DNA of 64,000 nucleotides from Asparagopsis taxiformis (taxonomy: Eukaryota; Rhodophyta; Florideophyceae; Bonnemaisoniales; Bonnemaisoniaceae), in assembly GCA_030407315.1 (NCBI GenBank), contig JALQPE010002272.1, positions 1-64,000 of the forward strand. Reading direction: 5' to 3'. Under the pieces are notes generated by a model. The model saw only the letters and a program-made list of their open reading frames with translations. It did not search any database and was not told where the DNA came from. Shown piece by piece: positions 41,522-51,865 of this stretch (positions within the stretch are counted from its first letter, which is position 1; each line of letters starts with the position of its first letter). The position numbers and the translations under genes were made by a program.

Positions 41522-44500
41522 TTAAAATGGCGCTTCCCCAGCTATCAACGGATTCGATGCCTCTCCCACGTCTTCCCATGATTCATCTTCCTCGCCCTCT
41601 TCTTCTGCACTCAATCGCAAGTACTCCAGAGCTGCAAACCTGTCCCAGTCTGTCAGCTCAGGCGTTGCGTGCTCCTGGCGAATTTGCAGTGGGTCCCTCG
41701 CCTCAATTGCGAAAAACTTGTTGAGGTTGAACAGAACATTGAAAAAGTTGCCCGCTAATCGGCAACGTTTCAAATCTCGCCGCCTGATGACAGGCGGATT
41801 CACACTCGGTTTGATCATGTCGAGAAGTTGACAGAGAATATCTCTGATTTGAACTGGTTCATGACCAAAACATTCCATCCTGTGCAATTGTTCCTTGTAG
41901 AAAAACTCCATGTCATACATAGTTATTAGGCCATCGCCATCCATATCCACACAACGAAACCAATAATCAATTGCAGTATCACTGGTTTTGTCTTCCTCGC
42001 TCAAACAAAACCAAATGAAGTCTGTGTAAGACATAAACCCAGGATTGTCAGGCGAATCCAATGGTCGAGCGTAACCACCAAATATTCGATCAACGATGCG
42101 ATATGTCAAAGAATGCCCACCATAGCGCATGAGGTCTTCTCGATCAATTTGCAGATCATGGTTGGCGTCCAATTCCCAAAAGCGACAATAAAGAACATAA
42201 AAGTGTTCGTAGCTGAAGTACTTTCGTTCTCGGTTGATGTCTTCCTCCTCATCTACAACCATGAGCGTATCGAGTAGCTTTGAACGATTGATGTCCTGCA
42301 GGGTAAGCCTGCCATTGTGCTGACGAGTACAGCCAAAGTATATCCTCTCGATAACAGTTTCGGAGTATCTTTGCTGAAATTCTGGAGTTGCGTGCAAAAA
42401 CGCCAATCCCTGGTGACACATCAGCAATGCTCGGAGAAGAGGCTTGAAGTCATTGGGTATCAAGTAGTTGCGCTTGGCTCCTGGCTCCAGTAAAGCGAAA
42501 AACAAGCGAGCTTCTTTTGTGCGACCAGCACACATCGCATTATAATATGCGACGAACTGAACTTCTGATATCACCTCCCCTGCAGTTTCCACAGGTTGAG
42601 TCCTGGGATTTTCTAGAGGGGCGCTAGCTTCGGGCACAGAAGCACCCGAAGTTATACCTTGATCACGAGATGCTGAATGAAAGCCGTTGGCTTGTTTGTC
42701 CTCGGCACTTCGTGAATCTTCAACATCACCCATCGTTGTATCGGAATTGGCTCCATCGTTTGAATTCTTGTGTCGCTGATTGGCTGCAACACCGTCTCCC
42801 TGAAGCTGATCAAAACCAGGATTAGGTGTTTTCCTAACCGCATCTGGCGAAGTTCGGTTAGTCCCGTCAACCGCCATATCCTGCTTTTCTACAGGAGACA
42901 TTTTGGCATCAGTCTCGACAGCAGAAGGTGGATAAAGTTCTTGGATTACATTGAACACAATGCTCGCAAAGTAAGTTGGTAAACCAATAACTTCTACGAC
43001 AAGTTCGACTATTTCCGATCGAGTTACTCCAGCACTATTCTTCTGCGTCCGCTGCGCTTTAAATATCTCACTAGCGGTGTCTCGCTCCCTTTTCTCACGT
43101 GCTTCGGCATCTTTGCCACATGGGAAGTAGAATTTGGGTAAAGTAGTACGCTTCCTAGCTGGTTTGGTCATAGCTGAGTCATCCTTTGTTGGCGGCTTCA
43201 CATCGTTTGAAGGGGGAGGAGCCGGGGCAGTTCTCTCGGCATGATCGACCATACCAGACTCGTCCTTAGTTTCCTGCACCATACCTTGCGTAGGTTGAGC
43301 GGAATTGGGGGCATTGGCAAGAGATGGTGATGCGGAAGCAATAGATTGATGAATCGATTTTACGCCTTCTGAATATAGCCCTGCTACCAATGTTGTGGTA
43401 GTTGAGTTGACCGTAGAATTGTCCGACACTGGGGCAGTTTCAGCCTCATGTTGGGAAATGAGTTCAATCGGTTGTGCTTGTGCGTCCGAAGTCGGTTTCA
43501 GTGTTTCTGCGCCAGAAGAATACTCTGGCTGCTGATTGAGTGAAGGCTGAAGATCGTTGTTCATAGACGGAACAGTCGTCATTTGATCATCTGCAGATTT
43601 CTTGGGAGATTCCGGTGGATAATCAATCTTCATTTGAGTCGGGGAAACATCACCAGTTTGAGGAATGTCCACAACAGCTCTCATGCCAGCAATACCGTCC
43701 GCGACACTGTCGAGTGCTTTGCTGTCGGGTACCTGCTCCGTGTGTGCAGCAACAGTGGGCGAAGATTTGGATGGTTCGTCACTTGTATTGGCGGAAGCGT
43801 TGGGGGCTACAGGGGCAGCTTTTTCGGAAGGAGTGCCCTTGGTGGGTGTTCGCGTCGATTGAATATCTAAAGGAGTCGGAAGTGTTGCGAGAGGGGATGC
43901 GGAACCGCTTCGACCGAGATCAAAGTCAGCAGCAAGCGGGGAATTGAGGGAGGGTCGAAACGGAGATACGGTTGCGGAAGGGGTGGAAGGGGGAGATTTA
44001 GGGGAAGAATCTGTATCACCAAATGGGACGTGAGTGCTGAAGAGACGGGAAACGGGGGAGCCTGGTGTTTGTGTGGCATTAGGTGTTGAAAGTGAAGAGG
44101 TTGGGGAGCGCGAAGGGGTGACGGACATGGCTCTCTCCAAGCGTGTTCGTGTAGCATGAGCGGCTGCCAAGGAATCCGAAGGATTGGCAGTGCGAGCATC
44201 GTCTAGGAGGGTATCGAGCCAAATCTTGGACTCTGGGCGCGCGAGCCACTCGACAAACAGCTGATCGAGCTTGAATTTGGGCCATGCGGTGAGGTCGGAG
44301 GAGGTGATGAGCACGACGGGGGGAAGCGGGACGGTGCGGGACGCGGAGAGAGAGGCATCCAGAATTCGGGGGGATGAAAGAAGCGGGGAGAGAGCATGGG
44401 GATTGTGGGGGTCTTGAGCGGGGGAGGTCATTACTGACAAGTCAGGTTCGACTTCCATCATGACATCATCGGAAGCAGGTAGGTCGAGCTGCATAGCTGG

Positions 44501-44533
44501 GCGAGTGTCATGTTGGGTGGTGTCAATATCCAT
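41522..44533 (-). CDS. protein phosphatase 2A regulatory subunit B'' (EF-hand type)
   Basis: The B'' (PR72/TON2-like) subunits direct PP2A to substrates and bind calcium. The protein begins at a true ATG and has 1003 residues, about twice the plant form. The first 470 or so are Ser/Pro/Thr-rich and disordered, reminiscent of the long N-terminus of animal PPP2R3A. A CGK-type segment (FYFPCGK, about 467) starts the conserved part. The core from FVAYYNAMCAG through FWELDANHDLQIDREDL to FEMDGDG-type loops is typical: EF-hand loops are DANHDLQIDRED (about 787) and DMDGDGLITMYD (about 861), the second ending in Asp where Glu is usual. IDYWFRCVDMDGDG and EDIRCQ-like helices follow. No break is seen. 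It is divergent from the DEAD-box gene, with 458 bp between starts. Confidence 0.9.
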   Translation of the reverse strand: MDIDTTQHDTRPAMQLDLPASDDVMMEVEPDLSVMTSPAQDPHNPHALSPLLSSPRILDASLSASRTVPLPPVVLITSSDLTAWPKFKLDQLFVEWLARPESKIWLDTLLDDARTANPSDSLAAAHATRTRLERAMSVTPSRSPTSSLSTPNATQTPGSPVSRLFSTHVPFGDTDSSPKSPPSTPSATVSPFRPSLNSPLAADFDLGRSGSASPLATLPTPLDIQSTRTPTKGTPSEKAAPVAPNASANTSDEPSKSSPTVAAHTEQVPDSKALDSVADGIAGMRAVVDIPQTGDVSPTQMKIDYPPESPKKSADDQMTTVPSMNNDLQPSLNQQPEYSSGAETLKPTSDAQAQPIELISQHEAETAPVSDNSTVNSTTTTLVAGLYSEGVKSIHQSIASASPSLANAPNSAQPTQGMVQETKDESGMVDHAERTAPAPPPSNDVKPPTKDDSAMTKPARKRTTLPKFYFPCGKDAEAREKRERDTASEIFKAQRTQKNSAGVTRSEIVELVVEVIGLPTYFASIVFNVIQELYPPSAVETDAKMSPVEKQDMAVDGTNRTSPDAVRKTPNPGFDQLQGDGVAANQRHKNSNDGANSDTTMGDVEDSRSAEDKQANGFHSASRDQGITSGASVPEASAPLENPRTQPVETAGEVISEVQFVAYYNAMCAGRTKEARLFFALLEPGAKRNYLIPNDFKPLLRALLMCHQGLAFLHATPEFQQRYSETVIERIYFGCTRQHNGRLTLQDINRSKLLDTLMVVDEEEDINRERKYFSYEHFYVLYCRFWELDANHDLQIDREDLMRYGGHSLTYRIVDRIFGGYARPLDSPDNPGFMSYTDFIWFCLSEEDKTSDTAIDYWFRCVDMDGDGLITMYDMEFFYKEQLHRMECFGHEPVQIRDILCQLLDMIKPSVNPPVIRRRDLKRCRLAGNFFNVLFNLNKFFAIEARDPLQIRQEHATPELTDWDRFAALEYLRLSAEEEGEEDESWEDVGEASNPLIAGEAPF

Positions 44534-44991
44534 ATGTCCTTCGCGCGGCGCGCGCGCGGAGGTGAACGCTGCACCAGGCAGTGGGGCGGGTTTGGTGAGG
44601 GCGGAGCGGACGGGCAGTGCGAGAGGGTGGTACGAAAGGATCGGCGCGGTATAAATGGTGAAAGGATGGGACGCACTGAAGCGGGCTGAGCACGACTCGG
44701 CTGGACTGAACTGGACTGGAGTGGGCGGAGCAACGCAACGCAGCGCTACGCAACGCTGTGGTATTATTGACTTGGTGAGAGTTTAGTGCACGCGCCACAC
44801 GAGTGTAGCTGCGCGACGGAGTGTGTAACCATCAAATTAGCGGCGAACAGCGGCTGTTGCATGTGGCGCAGTTTCGACATGTTTTTCAAAATGTTCGCAA
44901 TACTTTTTACCCAAAAATCTGCCGCTTGCGAGATTCTCGCGCTATAAATGGCCTACTGTAATGCTTCCGATCTCGCCCGTCCGCTACTGTA

Positions 44992-46954
44992 ATGTCCGTA
45001 TATAGGGTTTTCGTCATTTGTTTCTCTCACACTGCACACACACGTGCGTTGAGTCTTGCTCAAGTTATGACCGATTCCAATTGCGATGATCTTCACCATG
45101 TGAGACGACTTCTTCAGCTTCCACAAAACGCCCATTCGCCCGCTTCCCTCTGGTCGATTCCCGCCTCCCTTCAAATCACCAGACGCCGCTATCCAATCCA
45201 AACTCTCCAACAACTTCGACATGATCGCGTCCACCCTCTCCCCAACCACCCGGCGATTTCCAAAGCGCCCAATCAACCACCACCCCTCCCGCTTCTAGCC
45301 CTCGATCATCCCTCTTCGCCATCTGCCACCCGCACTGACGATGTCCTCCTCACCGGTCCCGATACAAACCTCACCTTTGCCGATCTCATGCTACCGCCGT
45401 TCATAACTACAGCACTGTCAAATTCCCGTCTCTTCCATCCCAGCCCCGTTCAGTTTCGTGCCATACCAGTTGCCCGTCTGGGTGCCGATATCATCGCCCA
45501 GGCCAAGAGTGGCACAGGAAAAAACAATTGTGTTCACCGTTGTGGCATTGGAAATCGTCGCCGCTTTGATGCCGAGCAAACCAGCCCTCGCCGTGCTCAT
45601 CCTGTCCCCGACCCGTGAACTGGCTATGCAAATTGAAAACGTCTTGAAAAAACTCTCGGCCGCGATGCAGCCCCCTCCAACTCTTGCATTGCTCATCGGT
45701 GGCCTTTCCGAGAAAGAAGATACAGCAAAGCTTGCCGCCGCACAGCCTCATATCATCGTGGCCACACCAGGAAGACTTTTAGCTCTTATCAACCGTGGTG
45801 TCGTGGATGTTCATGCCTTACAGTTGCTCGTGCTCGACGAAGCAGACCGATTGCTCGATGGAAACTATGACAGCTCCGTTCCAGATATTTGTTTAGCGCT
45901 ACCCAACCATAAGCAGACTCTCGCGTTTTCGGCAACCTATACACCGCAGCTGCGTCAGATATTGAACAGCGTTATGCGAAATCCGAAGCACATTCGTTTG
46001 TTCAGCGCCAATCAATCAAAACAGGACGAGGATGTCACGTCCGGCGCTCAAGATGTTAGCTCTGTCGCACACATTCAGCATGAAACAGTCCTCCGTGGAA
46101 TACGTCAGCAAAAGTGCACTACGTTGAATCACCGCGAATCCTCGTCTCCGTCAAGTTTCACAGACAAGCTCAATCTTCTTACCACATTGTTGGGGAGGCT
46201 TCCGTTCAACTTTTGCATGCTCTTTACAAACGACAAGTCTAAAGGACGTGCAATTTCTTCATACGTTAACCAGAATGGTTACCAAAGTGTGTATACCAGC
46301 GCGGGTGTACCGCAAAGTGAGCGGTCCTCTGTGATGAACTCGGTTCGGAGTGGCAAAATACAAGTATTAGTATCTACAGATCTGCTTGCTCGAGGTGTGG
46401 ATTTCGAGTCATGCGACATTGTTGTGCACATGGACATTCCCAGAGATCCAGCAACTTACCTCCACAGAGTTGGACGGGCTGGAAGATTCGGAAAACAGGG
46501 ATTATCAGTACTTATATATGTGGGGGCAGAGGAATCTTCGAGCCTTGCGGCGTTGGAGAGGAAGCTTGGGTACCGACTGCAAGACTGCCAATTGAGCATA
46601 AATGACTCAACCAAAGGTGCTAGAGCAACTGTTCCAACACGTAGTTTTGGGAAGAGGAAGCACCAGGGGTCAGCCCCGGGGCCGAATAGTGCAACGCAAC
46701 CTGTTCAAGAAAAGAATTACGCTGTGGACAGGAGACTAGAAATTGAGAACCAAGATGATGTGTTGAGCAAAGAAAAAGACTACGTGAGATGGCATGATGA
46801 CGAATTGCAAGACGACAGAGTGAAAACGTTTAGTATAAAGCAGATCGATTGGGATGCTTACGCTCGGCAAGCTTATGAGGAAGGGTATGAAGAGGGCTTC
46901 ACCCGAGCGTCGAGAATAGCACATGAAGTACGATCACGATTATTTGAAAATTGA
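44992..46954 (+). CDS. DEAD-box RNA helicase, DDX20-like, frameshift in P-loop
   Basis: An ATP-dependent RNA helicase. Two frames are needed: one from ATG 44992 (or ATG 45067, in the same frame) to the P-loop, and a +1 frame to 46954. Visible motifs: Q motif FHPSPVQFRAIP, AKSGTGK (motif I), PTRELAMQ (Ia), TPGR (Ib), DEAD (II), SAT (III), ARGVDFE (V) and HRVGRAGRFG (VI). The PSPVQ...AIP, GADIIAQAKSGTGK block resembles animal DDX20/Gemin3 more than other DEAD proteins; the assignment is tentative. The break falls at a run of six A (45519-45524); with five A the sequence reads on as GTGKTIVFTVVALE. All other motifs are intact, so a base-calling error or a very recent mutation is more likely than an old pseudogene. 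It is convergent with the radical SAM gene. Confidence 0.82.
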
Positions 46955-47138
46955 CGATGTTGTAACATCTTTTCTTTGACAGGCGGCGATGCTTGCTAAA
47001 TAATTGCAGATACAATCGCAGGGAACGCTTCGAAAAGCGGCGTTGCGCGATCCGGTATATGGCATGAGTCGTTTGTGTAAATTATCTGGACGAGTTGTGC
47101 GCGTTTCATCGCTCCCGTCAGAAATTAGTGGAATATGA

Positions 47139-48764
47139 CTATGATAGTTCGCTGGCTAGTTGTACTTCTGAAACCGAGTCTGATGGTGAAGGTTCACGCA
47201 GTGGCAGCTCTTTCGCAAGTTGGGCGTTCTCAGCTGGATCATACACGCTATGTTGGACGCATGCCGGCACAACTCTCCCGGCGTCGGGATGAGCCATAGC
47301 ATAGGAGCAAGATGCTAAACGCTCCATGGTTTCACGGATTCGAGGTCCAGCGGCATCAACCCTCTCGTCATCACTAGATACTCCGTCATCCATCAATCCC
47401 CATGCTATCTCGACGTCCTTGGCGTCCATGAACCGATGCATAACAATAGTAACGGGATAGAAGCCGTATCGCAGGACGCGCAAAATTCCTCCGGCGCGCC
47501 CTACAATACGCTGAAAGAAGAAAAACAGAGGGATTAGTAACCACGGTCTTGTCAACAGCGAACGAGTTGCCTTCAAAATAAGCAGTCGTGGTTTCAAAAC
47601 TATATTACCCATGTGCTCCATGATCAAATCACGAATGTACACGTCAGCTTTGCACTGATCGTCAAAAAACGGGAACGGAGTGACTGAAGTATCACCACGA
47701 CGCCCCACAAATCCGCAGATACACATGCGATTGCAGCGCACATCGCCCATTTGGAACAATGTGTACGGCAATCGAATGCCCATGCCTTTTTCTATTTCAT
47801 TCCACACCATTTCACCGTCGTCATCGGCAAGGGTTCGCAAATTTGTAACCCATCGGCGTTTGTTCCCCTGTTGGGCAGCTGGCTGAAATGACATGAGTCG
47901 AAAACCCATCACTTTTGCCTCATGTACAGCATCGGCAATATGCTCAAGATTGCTGGGTTGTACTGTCATATTATGTGCAATATAATATTCTACGCCATGC
48001 TCGCGTTTCAAACGCTCGAACATCTGAATGAATCTTCGTCGATACGGGGAAAGTTGAAGCTCGCTAGTTGGCCGTTCAATGCCAGTTCGTCCTCGCATTT
48101 CCATATCGAAATGCACTGCAAAATCGAGTCTGTCGAAGCGCTTTGTTCCATCGGGTCGAAGTGCCAACGCTTTCAAATACTCGTAAGAGAAGTCACCGTG
48201 GGTAAAGGACATTGGAATTCGCCCATAAAACCTCATTGTCTCCAACGCCAATGCATGGTCCTCCGGGGACAAGAGCGAGACTTCACCACCAATCAATTGA
48301 CAATGAGCGGTTGGACCGCGATGCTGCTGCAAAAACTTCATCTGACGCGCCACTTCAGTGACGGTATGCATGCCGTCCACGCGAACGCGATTGGCATCGG
48401 CGGAGTGATAGCACGGCTGACAGCCGAAATTGCAGCGTGGAAAGACACCCTTGGTGCCTTCACAGCCGGGAGATAATCGGCCGAGCATTTGCGATGGGGT
48501 TTTCACATGCGCTGGAAGATTGTCGAAGCGATCTTGCATGCGACCCTCGGCGCCTCGGATACTGCCCGGACGAGTGAGCAGTTCCAACTCGCGCAGGGTG
48601 TCGCTAAAGACGGAGATTTGACGCGCGATGGCATGCAATGGATTGGGGATTGAGCGGTCGTGCATCGACGGCTGACGCGGTGCTAGCATGCACGGGCGTG
48701 CGTGCACACGCGCGGTTGTTGGCCGACGAGATTGGGGGATTATGGGTGCAATGAAGGCGTCCAT
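47139..48764 (-). CDS. radical SAM protein with C-terminal membrane segment, bacterial-like
   Basis: A radical S-adenosylmethionine enzyme of unknown substrate. From ATG 48764 it has 541 residues. The iron-sulfur motif CNFGCQPCYH (C-x3-C-x2-C) lies at about 110-119, followed by a GGEVSLL segment (about 155), a glycine-rich SAM-binding strand. The central part (HGDFSYEYL, HFDMEMRGR, FQPAAQQGNKRRW) is conserved in tone but unassigned. A Cys cluster MGDVRCNRMCICGFVGRR may hold a second cluster. A hydrophobic stretch (LLIPLFFFFQRIVG, about 415-430) suggests membrane attachment. The end has CSYAMAHPDAGRVVPACVQHSV, which I associate with actinobacterial radical SAM proteins; transfer from bacteria is inferred. 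The frame runs upstream to 48863 but only from GTG. Introns are absent. Confidence 0.75.
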   Translation of the reverse strand: MDAFIAPIIPQSRRPTTARVHARPCMLAPRQPSMHDRSIPNPLHAIARQISVFSDTLRELELLTRPGSIRGAEGRMQDRFDNLPAHVKTPSQMLGRLSPGCEGTKGVFPRCNFGCQPCYHSADANRVRVDGMHTVTEVARQMKFLQQHRGPTAHCQLIGGEVSLLSPEDHALALETMRFYGRIPMSFTHGDFSYEYLKALALRPDGTKRFDRLDFAVHFDMEMRGRTGIERPTSELQLSPYRRRFIQMFERLKREHGVEYYIAHNMTVQPSNLEHIADAVHEAKVMGFRLMSFQPAAQQGNKRRWVTNLRTLADDDGEMVWNEIEKGMGIRLPYTLFQMGDVRCNRMCICGFVGRRGDTSVTPFPFFDDQCKADVYIRDLIMEHMGNIVLKPRLLILKATRSLLTRPWLLIPLFFFFQRIVGRAGGILRVLRYGFYPVTIVMHRFMDAKDVEIAWGLMDDGVSSDDERVDAAGPRIRETMERLASCSYAMAHPDAGRVVPACVQHSVYDPAENAQLAKELPLREPSPSDSVSEVQLASELS

Positions 48765-49493
48765 GAGTTTGGTCGAGTTGGAGGCGTTTGGTTGATTAGT
48801 GAGGCGGAGTATTAATGACGAAAAAGAATGTATGTCAGTTAGATTTCTCTGATGCACGTGCACGAGAAATTCTCAAGGTAATAACAAGACATCTATCAAA
48901 GATGCGCTGCAGTTGTACGGACCGTCGATCAACTTGATTGGGCCAATCTTATGCTCTTCATGGATTGATGACTCGCCTCGGTAGAAAATAACTTGGATTC
49001 TTGCGTGGCAATTACAAACCACGCATTTCAATTGATCGGCGCGAGTCGTGGAGAGTCCGAAGAGGTGATTCGGATACGCACACGCAAGCTGACGCATGCA
49101 GGAGGCTCGCATCACGCTGTTCAAGTTGACCAACGCTGCCGTTTCGTCTGCTCGCAACGCACAATGCTACCAAGCCTTGAACAAGTGATCCTGATCCAAC
49201 GCACTGTGAACCAATTTGCAATTGCCTGTGCAATACATTGCTGCCATCATTCAACTGGATGAGAAGAGAAGCTGATAAGCATTGCCAGTCAACACGTGTT
49301 TGCACAATTCACTGGTTACGCCAGCTGCCGCTGCTCAGCAGGATATCATCTCGATGTCTACTTACAGCTCAGGAGGCGGCGCAACCGATTTTCCCATACA
49401 CGACCTACAACTCGTCTAATACCGCCTCGACTTAAAAATGCGCCGACACTCTCCCTCGTTGACGACCACAACAGCGACCAAATCGGACCCATC

Positions 49494-50081
49494 ATGCACC
49501 CGGCCAGCGACATCTCATCCTTCCTCCTATGGGCTCTGCTAACTTCACAGAGCGTATTGGGTGTCACACAGACAGTTTCCCGGCAAGAATCGCAATTACC
49601 AACCACGCTTCCGTCGCGTAAACGCGCCGCTTATAATGGACCCATGCTGCGTGCAAGCGCATGGCTGATCGGCAGTTTGCTGCTGCTATTGTTCCATCAC
49701 AAAATGTCGCAACAGACGCTACTCACCGTCTCGTCGCGCATTCCACTCATCGACACGGCGCGCGACCCCAACCTGAAGCGCTGCAGCGAGTCGCTGAACC
49801 GACTGCAAATCGCGCTCATCGTGGAACTGTGTATTGAGATTGTGTTTTGGTTTATCGTGTGCTGCGGCAGGAAGGGAATGTGTTACAAGGAGACCCATTT
49901 CATCGGTGTGCTGCGCACCCTGTACGCCATTCCCGTCGTTGTCGTCAATGGCGGCTTGTTGTGGTTCGGCAGTCAAGGTGGCAGTTGTTTGAAAGTTGAA
50001 GAGGTCCGCATCGCATTTGCCGAACTCATATTATATGCTATGTTGTCTGTCCTCAATGTCATCAGTGCAGTGCTAAATTGA
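49494..50081 (+). CDS. four-span membrane protein, paralogue A
   Basis: From ATG 49494 the protein has 195 residues and about four hydrophobic segments (about 8-24, 59-72, 104-121, 140-157, the last region continuing near 175-195). The block around LYAIPVVVVNGGLLWFGS, then EVRIAFAELILYAMLSVLN, is shared with the next gene downstream (RIVYAIPVAAMNISVLWWGS, then EVRLAFTHLLFYALYTTVN). The two are tandem paralogues in the same direction, 374 bp apart. A conserved LKRCSESLNRLQIALIVELCIE motif corresponds to LDECRFALRRMQVVLLLEF in the other. No known family is recognised. It is divergent from the radical SAM gene. The frame is open upstream to 49296 but only from a non-ATG codon. Confidence 0.72.
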   Translation: MHPASDISSFLLWALLTSQSVLGVTQTVSRQESQLPTTLPSRKRAAYNGPMLRASAWLIGSLLLLLFHHKMSQQTLLTVSSRIPLIDTARDPNLKRCSESLNRLQIALIVELCIEIVFWFIVCCGRKGMCYKETHFIGVLRTLYAIPVVVVNGGLLWFGSQGGSCLKVEEVRIAFAELILYAMLSVLNVISAVLN

Positions 50082-50455
50082 TCGTTGTCGATGTTGAACA
50101 TTTTCGCCCGACTTGTCGTGGACACCTGACGTCGTCGCATGGCGCGTGGCTGGCAGTCTTTTCGAGAGCTGTGTCCCACTTGAATTTCTAATTTCTATTT
50201 ATTTGTACGGGCACCCGAGCAGAGCAGAGCAGAGCCGTTATAAAGTTGGAACATCATTAGAGTACTGTATCAAGTCCGAGTCGTTTTCCGCAATGTCAAT
50301 GTCAATAGAGCCGTTTCACACCGTCACCAAACCATCCAAACTACAACTGCCATCTCCGTTATGGTTCACCTCAACCTGCATCCCCACCAGTAACCGTGTA
50401 TCTATATTCCGCAGCACCCTCCATCCAACTTGATCCCGTGCTATCCCTAGCCGCA

Positions 50456-51621
50456 ATGACAATCACACCTGCACCGCCATGTTCAACCTGCAACCCGCTG
50501 CAGACGCTGCCCATTTTATCGCTCTTCAACGCGCCCGTCGGCACCATCGTTTCCTTTCGATTATTCTCCTGTCTCGCCGCCCTGTTATGGTTCCTCCTCC
50601 TTGTGGCCCGCCTCCCCAAACGACTCTCGTCCTGGCGGCATCCCAGGATACTGCTGCTCTTGCTACCACTACTTTTATGTCTGCGCGCCCTAATTGATGC
50701 TGCTGCCGGTCCGCCCACTCAATTGCCGATGGTGCTCCGACAACCTGGCAACGTGCCGGTGATAGACGAGCCCACACTCGGTGAATCACCATCGCCAAGC
50801 CCATCGCCGCCACCTCCGCCACCTGCAGCGCCGCCGTCGACTATTGACGACGGTAATGGAAACGGGAATGGTGAAAGCACTTCCATTCCAGCTCAGGACG
50901 AATTTATCCGAAAGCCTACCTTGGATGAGTGTCGTTTTGCGCTGAGGAGAATGCAAGTCGTTTTGTTGCTCGAGTTCTGTGCTGAACTACTGTTTTTGAT
51001 GGTCAGATGGTTTGGTGATAGTGAAGCTAGCTTGGTGGCCCTCAACTTTCGCGGTTTCATATTTGCCAGAATTGTGTACGCTATTCCTGTTGCGGCAATG
51101 AATATCAGCGTTTTGTGGTGGGGAAGTAGTCCCACTGGTACATGTACGTGCACAAGTTGTTCCAGATTGTGTTGCGCTATCGCGATACGCTTAAAGTCAC
51201 TAACCTTTCGTTGATTTGCAGGTCTCACGTTTCACACCGAGGTTCGGCTCGCCTTTACACACTTGCTGTTCTATGCGCTGTACACAACAGTCAACGTCGT
51301 GATTGGCATCTTGCAAATGGAAAGAGCGTACGTGTCCTCATCGTTTATTCACAAATGATACGATATAGTTGCGGTTTTGGCTAACATTGCAACCCTTTAC
51401 TGAACAGAACGTTTAAGAGCTCCAATACTCGCAGTGATGAAAATTATACTTCCTCATACAGTTACTCGCTTCCTACACGATCTGAAAGCTATTTTCAAAC
51501 GTACGGACCGAGGAGATCCCGTACCCGCGTCGACTCACCCACAAGCACTACTGATACTGGCGATGAATACGATGACATGAAGTGCCGCATCAATTGTGGC
51601 TGCTGTGCGTTCAACTTTTAG
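50456..51621 (+). CDS. four-span membrane protein, paralogue B, two introns
   Basis: Exons 50456-51137, 51222-51327 and 51408-51621 give 333 residues. Intron 1 (84 bp, GTACAT...TTGCAG) and intron 2 (80 bp, GTACGT...GAACAG) restore the alignment with paralogue A: SPTG joins LTFHTEVRLAF, and MERA joins TFKSSNTR. The total exon length is a multiple of three with a stop only at 51619. Compared with paralogue A there is a Pro/Ser-rich insert (PSPSPSPPPPPPAAPP, about 124-139) between the second hydrophobic segment and the shared core, and a hydrophilic tail rich in Ser, Thr and Arg ending in CGCC. The lack of introns in paralogue A and their presence here may reflect retro-copying or intron loss. 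Function unknown. Confidence 0.8.
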
Positions 51622-51865
51622 AATTGCATATGCCCGTTTCCATCATGTGTTTATTGTACTTGAATTCCGAAGAGTACTGTCGATGGTATACAATGTAGTT
51701 AGTGAAACTGACCGGTACATGTCACATATTAACATCATGTCATTTCTGTTCTATGCAGATCCGGTTCTTTCCATTGTTTACACAAACTATGGCACCTACC
51801 GCAACCACATAAACCTACTGCAGATGCAACATGAAGCGCTTTGAGAGGATACAATGGTTGTAAGA

